In this document: positions 1 to 6,535 of the stretch, in pieces
Layout: every line of letters starts with the position of its first letter
How positions within the stretch are numbered: position 1 is the stretch's first letter
Assembly: GCA_964520585.1 (NCBI GenBank)
Contig: CAZFOO010000171.1
Span: 1 to 6,725, forward strand
Reading direction: 5' to 3'
Source: PXAP01 sp964520585
GTDB taxonomy: Bacteria > Bacteroidota > Bacteroidia > Bacteroidales > PUMT01
DNA length: 6,725 bases
The notes under the pieces: generated by a model
The model's input: the letters and a program-made list of their open reading frames with translations, nothing else
Told to the model about the DNA's origin: nothing
Database searches by the model: none
Program-made: the position numbers and the translations under genes

Positions 1-777
1 CATTGTAACCGGTTCAAATTCAGGAATAGGAAAAGAAGTAGCCCTCTCAATGGGACGCGATTGGGCCAATGTGGTTGTTAATTAAATAAGCAACACGGCT
101 GCTGCCGAGGAAATGGCACACGAGATAGAGATAAACGATACCGAAGCAAAATCCATTGCCGTTAAAGCCGACATTACTAAGGAAAACCAGGTGCAGAATA
201 TGTTCCGGATTTCCAAACAACAGTTTGGCACTGTTGACATTTTAGTGAACACTGCAGGATTATAGCGCGATGCAGCTTTTCAGGATATGACATTGGAACA
301 ATGGCAGTTTGTGATTGACGTAAACCTTACCGGACAGTTTTTATGTTCACGTGAGGCTGTCAGGGAATTTTTGGGGCGCAGTAAAACCGATTATTCAAGT
401 GCTACAGGAAAAATTATTTGCATGAGTTCGGTACACGAAATTATCCCGTGGGCCGGTCACATTAACTATGCTGTTTCTAAAGGTGGCGTAATGCTGCTAA
501 TGAAATCAATGGCGCAGGAACTGGGATCAAAGGGAATACGTGTGAACAGCATTGCTCCGGGTGCTATTAAAACGCCAATAAATCGTGTAGCATGGGAAAC
601 ACCCGAAGCACTCGAAAAACTGAATAAACTCATCCCTATAAAAGAATCGGACAAACTTCCGACATTGGAGCAGTAGCGGTATGGCTGGCATCCGATGAAG
701 CCGACTATATTCATGGAACCACCATTGTGGTGGATGTCGGAATGATACTATATCCCGGATTTACCGAAAACGGTTAG
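1..777 (+). pseudogene. SDR-family glucose 1-dehydrogenase-like gene, 5' partial, with two in-frame stops and one frameshift
   Basis: Reading from base 2 gives a classical short-chain dehydrogenase. The cofactor motif TGSNSGIG is at 8-31, NTAG (usually NNAG) at 248-259, the catalytic Ser codon at 428-430, and YAVSK with Tyr at 467-469 and Lys at 479-481. The stretch SSVHEIIPW before the active Tyr and the ending GMILYPGF are typical of NAD(P)-dependent glucose 1-dehydrogenases, which oxidise beta-D-glucose to gluconolactone in the cytoplasm. About 10 N-terminal residues lie outside the window; the reconstructed length of about 268 residues fits the family. Lesions: TAA at 83-85, where relatives usually have Tyr (VVVNY); TAG at 263-265, where Gln is expected (AGLQRDA); and one base missing in the A run at 640-643. 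The C-terminal part, beginning RIGQTSDIGAVAVWLASDEA, continues in another frame to TAG at 775-777. The longest intact piece, 287-676, lacks the cofactor motif. Substrate is inferred from family resemblance only. Sequencing error is an alternative to true decay. Confidence 0.88.
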
Positions 778-822
778 GAATAAAGAAATTCAGGCTAAAT
801 TATGGTGTTAATAAAACAATGA

Positions 823-3249
823 TTATCCATTATCACTTCTCTCCGTTTGAGAAAACTGTTTTGCGGACCGGGCAAATGATTTTAGTCTCGCTTCAACCTT
901 ATGATTGATGGTTCCTTCAGGATAATCTCCGTTTTGCTCACGTTCGCCTGCAGGCATTCCGGTAAGAACTTCAATTCCCTCATCAACATGCGAAACCGCA
1001 TAAATATGGAATTTCTCCTGCTCTGCTGCTTCAAGTACATCATGACGGAGCATTAATTGACTCTTATTTGCTGCGGGGATCAACACGCCCTGTTGTCCGT
1101 TTAGTCCCTGTTGCTTGCAAACCTCAAAGAAGCCCTCAATTTTATAATTAACTCCACCCACAGCCTGTACCTGACCATTTTGATTTACCGAACCCGTCAC
1201 GGCGATTTGCTGCCGGATGGGTACTTCGGCCAGTGCAGAGAGTAAGGCATATAGTTCCGCCGATGAGGCACTGTCTCCTTCAACCTCAGAGTAACTTTGC
1301 TCAAATACCAGGCTGGCGAACATGGAGAGAGGTTGTTGAGGCAAATACCGGCCGGCAATAAAGCCGCTCATGATAAGAATTCCTTTGGAATGAATAGAAC
1401 CTCCAAGTTTCGCTTCCCGCTCAATATCAACCACTTTTGACTGCCCTACCCTTACCCGGGCAGTGATTCTGGTGGGGTTACCAAAAATGACCTCTCCTAC
1501 ACTCAGCACTGAAAGACCATTAACCTGTCCAATCTGTTCCCCTTCGGTATCAATGAGCAGCCGCCCCTTCTCTACCTCTTCCCTGAGGCGGCTCCGGATG
1601 CGGTCAGCCCTGAAAATGCGGGAATCAATTGCATTCTGGACATCCATATCGTATACAACATCATGACCTTGCTCATCGGCCCAATAATCAGCCTCCTGGA
1701 GAAGATCAGTCAAATCGCGCATTTGGATGGATATTTTTTCGGCATCTCCTGAAATCCGGGATGCTTGTTCTATTACTCTGCCTACCGCATCTTTATCAAA
1801 AGCCTTTAGTTTGTCGCGGCGGACAAGCGTGGCAACCCATCTTGCATAGAGAGATGTTGACTGGGGATTACGGTCAATATTCTCTTCAAAATCAGCTGCT
1901 ACTTTAAAGAAATCTGCAAATTCCTGATCCAGTTGATAAAGAAGATAATATATCAGTCTTTCTCCTATAAGCACTACTTTAACGTTTAGCGGGACAGGAT
2001 CTGGCTCAAGAGAAACAGTGGTCATCAGATTAAGAGCCTGACCAAGGCTCTCTGTTTGTATTTCAGCGGCTTTAAGGCAACGCTTCAAACCTTCCCATGC
2101 ATGGGGCTGCATTAAAACTTTTACTGCATCAAGTATAAGATAACCTCCGTTGGCCCGGTGCAATGCGCCGGGTTTTATATGTGTGAAGTCTGTAGTAAGA
2201 GCCCCCATCTGGGCAACATGTTCTATGCGTCCTACCAGGTTCTGAAAAGCGGGATCATCTTCATAAATAACAGGAGCTCCTTTTGCCTTGTTGTGGTCGA
2301 CCAGAACATTGATCTTATAACGGTGAAAAATAGCTTCAGTATGATCCGGTTGTTGAAGACCCGGCATAATCTTTGGTTGTTGTTCCTTTTCCCTGGTTTG
2401 TTGAAATTGTTCGGCATGGTCGATAAGATCATCTCTTACAGCATCAAGATGATTAATAACTTCAGGTAAATCCTCATACTTTTTTTTGAGTTCATCAAGC
2501 AGCGAATCTACCGTAGCCCTGACTATTTCACGGCTGAGTTCCTTTATTTTGTTCTGTGCCTCCCTCTGCCATTTAGGCTGCTGCTGGATAGACTTGCCGA
2601 ATTCATTTTGAAACTTGCGCACTTTCTCCTCGATCTCTTTACGTTCATCATCTGGTAGTTCATTGATCTGGTCAGGCATTAGAACCTTCCCATCCTTAAT
2701 GGGAGCAAATGCTATTCCGGCAGGAGTTTCCATTAAGGAAATGCCTTCTTTCCTGGCTTTTTCCCTCAATTCAGATAATTCCCCCTGTTGCTTGTTCTTA
2801 AGCTCCTCTTCAATTTCCTGGCGATTCTGCCGGTACTCTTCACTGTCAAAGGCAGAGAATATTGCCCCCTTAAGATCTTCCAGAGTTTTCTTGTTGTCTT
2901 CCTGAAACTTTCTTGCCTGTCCTGGTGGAAATTTTAAGTAAAGGGGTTGGTGAGATCGTTCAAAATTATTTACATAACACCATTCATCGGGTACTTCTTC
3001 CTCTGCTGCTTTTTTATTCACAAATTCTTTAACGGCAGCATATTTTCCGGACCCACTTGGTCCCATAGCAAATAGATTGAAACCTTTTTGCTTTATATTA
3101 AATCCGAATTTCATAGCATCATATGCACGTTCCTGGCCCACGAAGTATGTCATATCATCCAGATCATCGGTGGTTTTAAACTTCATATCTTCCAAATTAT
3201 AAGGAGTAAAGAGTTCTTTTTGTTTTATTTCCCATTTTTCCATATTCAT
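823..3249 (-). CDS. Lon-family ATP-dependent protease (LonB/AAA_32-like, peptidase family S16)
   Basis: An intact 808-residue AAA+ serine protease fused to its own ATPase, predicted to unfold and degrade cytoplasmic proteins. It belongs to the Lon-like group with an AAA_32-type ATPase and a C-terminal Lon protease domain, not to classical LonA: it lacks the large LonA N-terminal substrate domain and starts almost directly at the ATPase. The P-loop GPSGSGK is at residues 63-69. A charged, Gln/Glu/Lys-rich, probably coiled-coil insertion spans about 110-290. Walker B is in HRANGGYLILD, ending at Asp374. An AAA lid with RDLTDLLQEA follows. The protease domain has Ser660 in EGDSASSAE and Lys703 in GGVNYKIEG; the spacing of 43 equals that of the Lon Ser-Lys dyad. 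The residue after the P-loop Lys is Tyr70, where Ser/Thr is usual. Start chosen at 3249 (MNMEKW); Met3 at 3243 is possible. There is no clear Shine-Dalgarno. It is convergent with the broken dehydrogenase, 45 bases away. Confidence 0.93.
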   Translation of the reverse strand: MNMEKWEIKQKELFTPYNLEDMKFKTTDDLDDMTYFVGQERAYDAMKFGFNIKQKGFNLFAMGPSGSGKYAAVKEFVNKKAAEEEVPDEWCYVNNFERSHQPLYLKFPPGQARKFQEDNKKTLEDLKGAIFSAFDSEEYRQNRQEIEEELKNKQQGELSELREKARKEGISLMETPAGIAFAPIKDGKVLMPDQINELPDDERKEIEEKVRKFQNEFGKSIQQQPKWQREAQNKIKELSREIVRATVDSLLDELKKKYEDLPEVINHLDAVRDDLIDHAEQFQQTREKEQQPKIMPGLQQPDHTEAIFHRYKINVLVDHNKAKGAPVIYEDDPAFQNLVGRIEHVAQMGALTTDFTHIKPGALHRANGGYLILDAVKVLMQPHAWEGLKRCLKAAEIQTESLGQALNLMTTVSLEPDPVPLNVKVVLIGERLIYYLLYQLDQEFADFFKVAADFEENIDRNPQSTSLYARWVATLVRRDKLKAFDKDAVGRVIEQASRISGDAEKISIQMRDLTDLLQEADYWADEQGHDVVYDMDVQNAIDSRIFRADRIRSRLREEVEKGRLLIDTEGEQIGQVNGLSVLSVGEVIFGNPTRITARVRVGQSKVVDIEREAKLGGSIHSKGILIMSGFIAGRYLPQQPLSMFASLVFEQSYSEVEGDSASSAELYALLSALAEVPIRQQIAVTGSVNQNGQVQAVGGVNYKIEGFFEVCKQQGLNGQQGVLIPAANKSQLMLRHDVLEAAEQEKFHIYAVSHVDEGIEVLTGMPAGEREQNGDYPEGTINHKVEARLKSFARSAKQFSQTERSDNG

Positions 3250-3276
3250 TATGTTTTAGTTTGAAAATATTATGAT

Positions 3277-3296
3277 TATTCCTTCTAAGAGGAATA
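3277..3296. repeat. Short inverted repeat upstream of the protease start
   Basis: TATTCCT, a 6-base spacer, then AGGAATA form a perfect 7-bp palindrome arm pair ending 28 bases before the protease ATG. Its place in the likely 5' untranslated region suggests an operator or a small RNA hairpin, but no known regulator site was recognised. The stem is short and AT-rich, and could be chance. Confidence 0.35.
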
Positions 3297-3760
3297 CAGG
3301 CTATTTCTATGCCAAAGAACTTTCAACATAATCATTAAAACCAGGAAAAAGAGGATTATCTATGTAAGTTTATCCTGAAAGACAACAAGAAGCCAAAATT
3401 TAGTCCGGGAAATACAAAGAGGATATTTAGCTAGCCAACCTATGAAACACCTACGGTATTTTACAAACATTTTATTTGTACCAGAGATTAACACAGATGA
3501 TCCAATCAGAAAAACAAAACTTAAAAAAACTGTGAAAACTTTCTACAGGACCGGGCTTATTTTGCTCATCTAAAATTTTCCATATATTCTGTTTTTACTC
3601 TTACACAGACAAAATATTTATGGAGAACCAAAAGACTTTAAACTTATAGTTTTTCCATATCCAAAGGAATAGAAAATGAGCGGAATGAAACATAAAATAA
3701 GGACCGGTACGCATTACCACAGATATAAATGGTATATAATTTGATTTAATGTTATAAGGT

Positions 3761-3789
3761 TTTGATATGGTAACGATTAATAAAATTTG
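3761..3789 (+). promoter_or_regulatory. Possible Bacteroidota-type promoter for the small unknown gene
   Basis: TTTG at 3761-3764 is followed 16 bases later by TAAAATTTG at 3781-3789. This resembles the -33 TTTG and -7 TAnnTTTG elements of Bacteroidota sigma factors, but the internal spacer of the -7 box is one base long and the gap between boxes is about three short. It lies about 74 bases before the ATG at 3863. This is a weak call from AT-rich sequence. Confidence 0.2.
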
Positions 3790-3862
3790 ATCTGGAAATT
3801 TATATAAGTCAATTAAAATTTTGATATCACATATTATGGTTTTCTTTTAAATTTTCATACTT

Positions 3863-4201
3863 ATGATGACACTGGAAAAATCAAAGGAACTTTTGCTTAA
3901 GGAAATTAAAAAGAAGTTTTACTGGCACATAAATGGGCTTGATAATTATTCTGAAAAATGTACCAATGTAAAGTGGGAAACTTCAAGAAAAATAAAAGAA
4001 GTTTACTTCCTGCTTACTGCCTTACCTCCTTCTAACCAAGTCTTTGAATGGTTTCGGAGTAATTCCAATAAAATACAAATTGAGATGATTGATGATAAAA
4101 TTAAAATATATAAGATCGAGTCCCAATATTTAGAACAAATTGAGTTTGGTGAAGGAGATCTTTGCAATCTGATTTATAAAGCACTTGAATATCAAAATTA
4201 A
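3863..4201 (+). CDS. Hypothetical protein, 112 residues, unrecognised
   Basis: I do not recognise this protein. It is predicted to be soluble: no signal peptide or membrane segment is visible. It starts with a Lys/Glu-rich helix-like stretch (residues 1-20), then an aromatic patch with Tyr and Trp (about 20-40), and ends in an alternating charged and hydrophobic segment (IDDKIKIYKIE, about 73-83) that could be beta strands. Two Cys are present (one near residue 34, one near 101). Met2 is an equally good start. Support for being real: a full-length open frame with plausible, AT-rich, Lys/Glu/Ile-rich composition, and a tight stop-to-stop arrangement with the converging membrane-protein gene, overlapping by 4 bases at 4198-4201. 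There is no Shine-Dalgarno, which is normal for Bacteroidota. Its function cannot be inferred from context. Confidence 0.6.
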   Translation: MMTLEKSKELLLKEIKKKFYWHINGLDNYSEKCTNVKWETSRKIKEVYFLLTALPPSNQVFEWFRSNSNKIQIEMIDDKIKIYKIESQYLEQIEFGEGDLCNLIYKALEYQN

Positions 4202-4527
4202 GCAGTTTGTTTCTGCACTTCTCTTATACTAAATCCGGACATCACCACTATCAAAATCCCAATTATCCAATGGTTCCACATTTGAGAAATAGTAATTATT
4301 CCAAATATCCAGGGAGAAACAAAAACCCAGATACCGATATGCATATTGATCCATTCTTCCCATGCATTTCGGTCATTCAATGCAAATACAGAAAAAATGG
4401 CTATCAAAGCCTCAAAAACAATAGAGTTCCATGCATAGTGCATGTTAACATACCCAAATAACCAGGGCGATATTACCAGTCAAATGCCGAGGATCAAATT
4501 AACCCAGTCTTGAATTCTGCTTTTCAT
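4198..4527 (-). pseudogene. SPW-repeat membrane protein, interrupted by an in-frame TGA at a conserved Trp
   Basis: Read from ATG at 4527, the 110-codon frame encodes two SPW repeats, the hallmark of the small SPW-repeat family of integral membrane proteins of unknown role. Repeat 1 is DWVNLILGI-stop-LVISPWLFG (residues 7-24); repeat 2 is EWINMHIGIWVFVSPWIFG (residues 58-76). Trp8 aligns with Trp59, and Ser20-Pro-Trp22 with Ser71-Pro-Trp73. The TGA at 4482-4480 (codon 16) falls exactly where repeat 2 has Trp67, so a TGG to TGA change is the simplest reading. About four membrane helices are predicted for the full protein. An internal ATG at 4443 (codon 29) could still give an 81-residue protein starting in helix 2 and keeping repeat 2, so partial function is possible. 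The stop codon overlaps that of the converging unknown gene. Read-through or sequence error are alternatives. Confidence 0.85.
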
Positions 4528-4576
4528 GTGTACCAATCAGGTTAATCAAGTTAATATTCAATTAGTTATATTTTGC

Positions 4577-4594
4577 ACGGAATTGAATTTCCGT
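4577..4594. repeat. Short inverted repeat, 6-bp arms
   Basis: ACGGAA and TTCCGT flank a 6-base loop. It lies 50 bases upstream of the reconstructed SPW gene start, so it could be an operator; nothing ties it to a known regulator. Confidence 0.3.
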
Positions 4595-4674
4595 ATTTCT
4601 AACCCATGGATCCCCCTGTTTTATTCATGTTATTTTGTGAGACTTTAGTATCATGGGGATTCATTCGCATAAAG

Positions 4675-4710
4675 TATGGTTAATAATCTGTTTAACAATA
4701 TGTTAATAAT
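4675..4710. repeat. Direct repeat of TATG(G)TTAATAAT
   Basis: TATGGTTAATAAT at 4675-4687 and TATGTTAATAAT at 4699-4710 are separated by 11 bases that include the near-palindrome TGTTTAACA. The 24-base spacing, just over two helical turns, would suit a pair of protein-binding sites upstream of either divergent gene. Chance in AT-rich DNA is a real alternative. Confidence 0.3.
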
Positions 4711-5032
4711 TCATGATCCGGATATCTTAAATTAGGAATAGAACTTGTTAAGTGCAATACCATAACCACTCCAAAATGCATATATCACAGAACAAACTAA
4801 GAATATTTCAAGAAAGATTATTGGATTTTGTTTATCATACTGTAAATACCAAATAATTCTTTTAAAAAAACAACCTGAACCGGCACTTTAAATATGGCTA
4901 AACTTCTCACATAATTAGATAGATGATGATACCCATATGGCTTACCGCAAAGCCCGCATGCAAATCACATAAAACCTTTCTGCTTTATAACTGGGATAAC
5001 TCTATAAATTTTCATGTAATAAAAATGATATT

Positions 5033-6535
5033 ATGGATAACTGGAAAATAAACTTTAACAATTACGATCCTGAAGAAGAACCAAAACAAGAGGCTCTTTG
5101 CGTTTTGGGTAATGGCTATATTGCTGTCCGGGGAGCATCGGAGGAATCACATGATGATTCTATTCATTATCCGGGCACTTACCTGGCTGGTGGATTCAAC
5201 CGTATGGAATCAGAAGTAGCCGGAAAGGTGATTGAAAATGAGGATTTTGTAAATTGGCCTAATTGGCTGGTACTTACCTTTAAACCTGAAGATGGGGAAT
5301 GGTTAAATCTGGATGAGTTTAAGATCCTGAAATATAAAAAGATGCTTGATCTGGAGAAAGGAATATTAACCCGTAATATACTGTTCAGAGATAATGACGG
5401 ACGGGAAACTCAACTAGAATCCAGGAGACTGGTACATATGAGTGCCCGTCATTATGCAGCTATTCAATGGCATTTAACCCCCAAAAACTGGTCCGGAAAT
5501 ATTACTGTAAAAACTGCTCTGGATGGAACGGTCATTAATAATAACGTTGACCGCTATAGCAACCTGAATCAAAATCACTTAAACCCTCTTGATCAGGGAC
5601 AAATTTCTGAAGACGGAATGTATTTGAATGTTGAAACCTGGCAATCGAAGATCAGGATGTCGCAGGCAGCACGGACTAATGTTTATTATGACAATCAACC
5701 CGCAACGGTAAACCGGGAAACTTCTCATAAAAAAGGCTACATTGAACAACAAATCACTTTTAAAGCCGAACAGAATAAAGTAATAACAATAGAGAAAATA
5801 GTGACCATCTTTACCTCGAGAGATAATGCAATCTCCGAGCCATCTGTTGAGGCCAAAACGGCCATCAACAGAACCGAACAATTTGATCAGATGCTGAATT
5901 CACACCATGCAGCCTGGAAACGCATCTGGCACAGATCGGACATAACCATGAATGGACAAGATGAAGATCAGCTCGTATTGAGGCTGCACATTTTTCATTT
6001 GATGCAGACAGCTTCCAAAAATACTGTTGATCTGGATGTAGGGATCCCATCAAGGGGATTACATGGAGAAGCCTACCGGGGACATATACTTTGGGATGAG
6101 CTATTTATTTTTCCGTTTTTAAATTTCAGGGTACCCGAAATCACCAGGGAATTATTGAATTACCGGTACAGGAGACTACCTGAAGCTGAGTATATGGCAA
6201 AAGAGGCTTCATACAAGGGTGCAATGTTCCCCTGGCAGAGCGGAAGCAACGGCAGGGAAGAAAGCCAGGTAATTCATCTTAATCCCCAGTCAGGTAGATG
6301 GATTCCGGATGATACTCACTTACAGCGTCATGTCAATGCCGCAATAGCTTACAATGTATGGCAATATTATCAGGTGAGCAGGGACATGGAATTCCTGTCA
6401 TTTTATGGTGCTGAAATGTTTTTGCAGATAGCACGGTTCTGGTGTAGTAAAACCGACTATAATGAAAAAAGAAAGAAATATGAAATTAAAGGTGTGGTGG
6501 GACCGGATGAATACCATACCAGATATCCAGGGTAA
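5033..6535 (+). CDS. Glycoside hydrolase family 65 sugar phosphorylase, N-terminal two thirds, ended early by in-frame TAA
   Basis: GH65 enzymes mostly split alpha-glucosides such as maltose, trehalose, kojibiose or nigerose with phosphate, giving beta-glucose 1-phosphate; some members hydrolyse instead. The start fits the family well (DPEEEPKQEALCVLGNGYIAVRG near the N-terminus, residues about 11-33). An N-terminal beta-sandwich domain spans roughly 10-265, a helical linker follows, and the (alpha/alpha)6 catalytic barrel begins near 310. Motifs in order: GHILWDE at 350-356 (sugar-binding WD), FPWQSGSNGREESQ from 399, and GPDEYH at 490-495 with Glu493 the expected proton donor. The frame stops at codon 501 (6533-6535), whereas family members are about 750-800 residues, so the product would lack much of the barrel and the phosphate-binding loops. 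Homologous sequence goes on in the same frame. Substrate cannot be assigned. No Shine-Dalgarno; an A-rich leader precedes the ATG. Confidence 0.9.
   Translation: MDNWKINFNNYDPEEEPKQEALCVLGNGYIAVRGASEESHDDSIHYPGTYLAGGFNRMESEVAGKVIENEDFVNWPNWLVLTFKPEDGEWLNLDEFKILKYKKMLDLEKGILTRNILFRDNDGRETQLESRRLVHMSARHYAAIQWHLTPKNWSGNITVKTALDGTVINNNVDRYSNLNQNHLNPLDQGQISEDGMYLNVETWQSKIRMSQAARTNVYYDNQPATVNRETSHKKGYIEQQITFKAEQNKVITIEKIVTIFTSRDNAISEPSVEAKTAINRTEQFDQMLNSHHAAWKRIWHRSDITMNGQDEDQLVLRLHIFHLMQTASKNTVDLDVGIPSRGLHGEAYRGHILWDELFIFPFLNFRVPEITRELLNYRYRRLPEAEYMAKEASYKGAMFPWQSGSNGREESQVIHLNPQSGRWIPDDTHLQRHVNAAIAYNVWQYYQVSRDMEFLSFYGAEMFLQIARFWCSKTDYNEKRKKYEIKGVVGPDEYHTRYPG

Larger units (their letters stand above)
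3250..3862. other. AT-rich intergenic region between divergent genes
   Basis: This 613-base stretch separates the start of the protease gene (- strand) from the start of the small unknown gene (+ strand), so it should hold both promoters. I find no coding frame with homology, no tRNA-like fold and no transposon end. It contains a 7-6-7 inverted repeat at 3277-3296, a weaker inverted repeat TACAAA/TTTGTA at 3462-3480, and four copies of TTTGAT between 3740 and 3825. No exact TAnnTTTG, the -7 element of Bacteroidota promoters, was found on either strand by eye; only near matches were. Confidence 0.6.
4528..5032. other. AT-rich intergenic region before the GH65 gene
   Basis: This 505-base region lies between the start of the SPW gene (- strand) and that of the GH65 gene (+ strand). 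No homologous coding frame, tRNA or mobile element end is visible. It contains a 6-6-6 inverted repeat (ACGGAA/TTCCGT) at 4577-4594 and a direct repeat of about 12 bases at 4675-4710. A TAAATTTT sequence at 5005-5012 matches seven of eight positions of the Bacteroidota -7 consensus (the final G is missing) about 20 bases before the GH65 start, but no good upstream TTTG accompanies it. Confidence 0.55.

Noticed and set aside
466..714. 82-codon - strand frame opposite the dehydrogenase
   Set aside because: It overlaps the SDR active-site coding region, which is clearly the real frame family on the + strand.
778..822. Bidirectional terminator between the dehydrogenase and the protease
   Set aside because: No convincing hairpin with a T run is visible in the 45 bases.
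2232..2432. 66-codon - strand frame inside the protease gene
   Set aside because: Same-strand, different-frame shadow within the conserved Lon-like protein.
1463..2905. Several open frames of 60-100 codons on the + strand within the protease gene
   Set aside because: They are antisense shadows of a well-supported - strand gene and show no family motifs.
4207..4461. 84-codon + strand frame opposite the SPW gene
   Set aside because: The - strand frame has two clear SPW repeats; the + strand translation has no recognisable features.
3250..5032. CRISPR array, tRNA, insertion-sequence ends or attachment site in the intergenic DNA
   Set aside because: No regularly spaced long repeats, cloverleaf sequence, transposase remnant or matched terminal repeats were found by eye.
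5579..6053. Two - strand frames (100 and 62 codons) inside the GH65 gene
   Set aside because: Antisense shadows; the + strand frame is conserved throughout.
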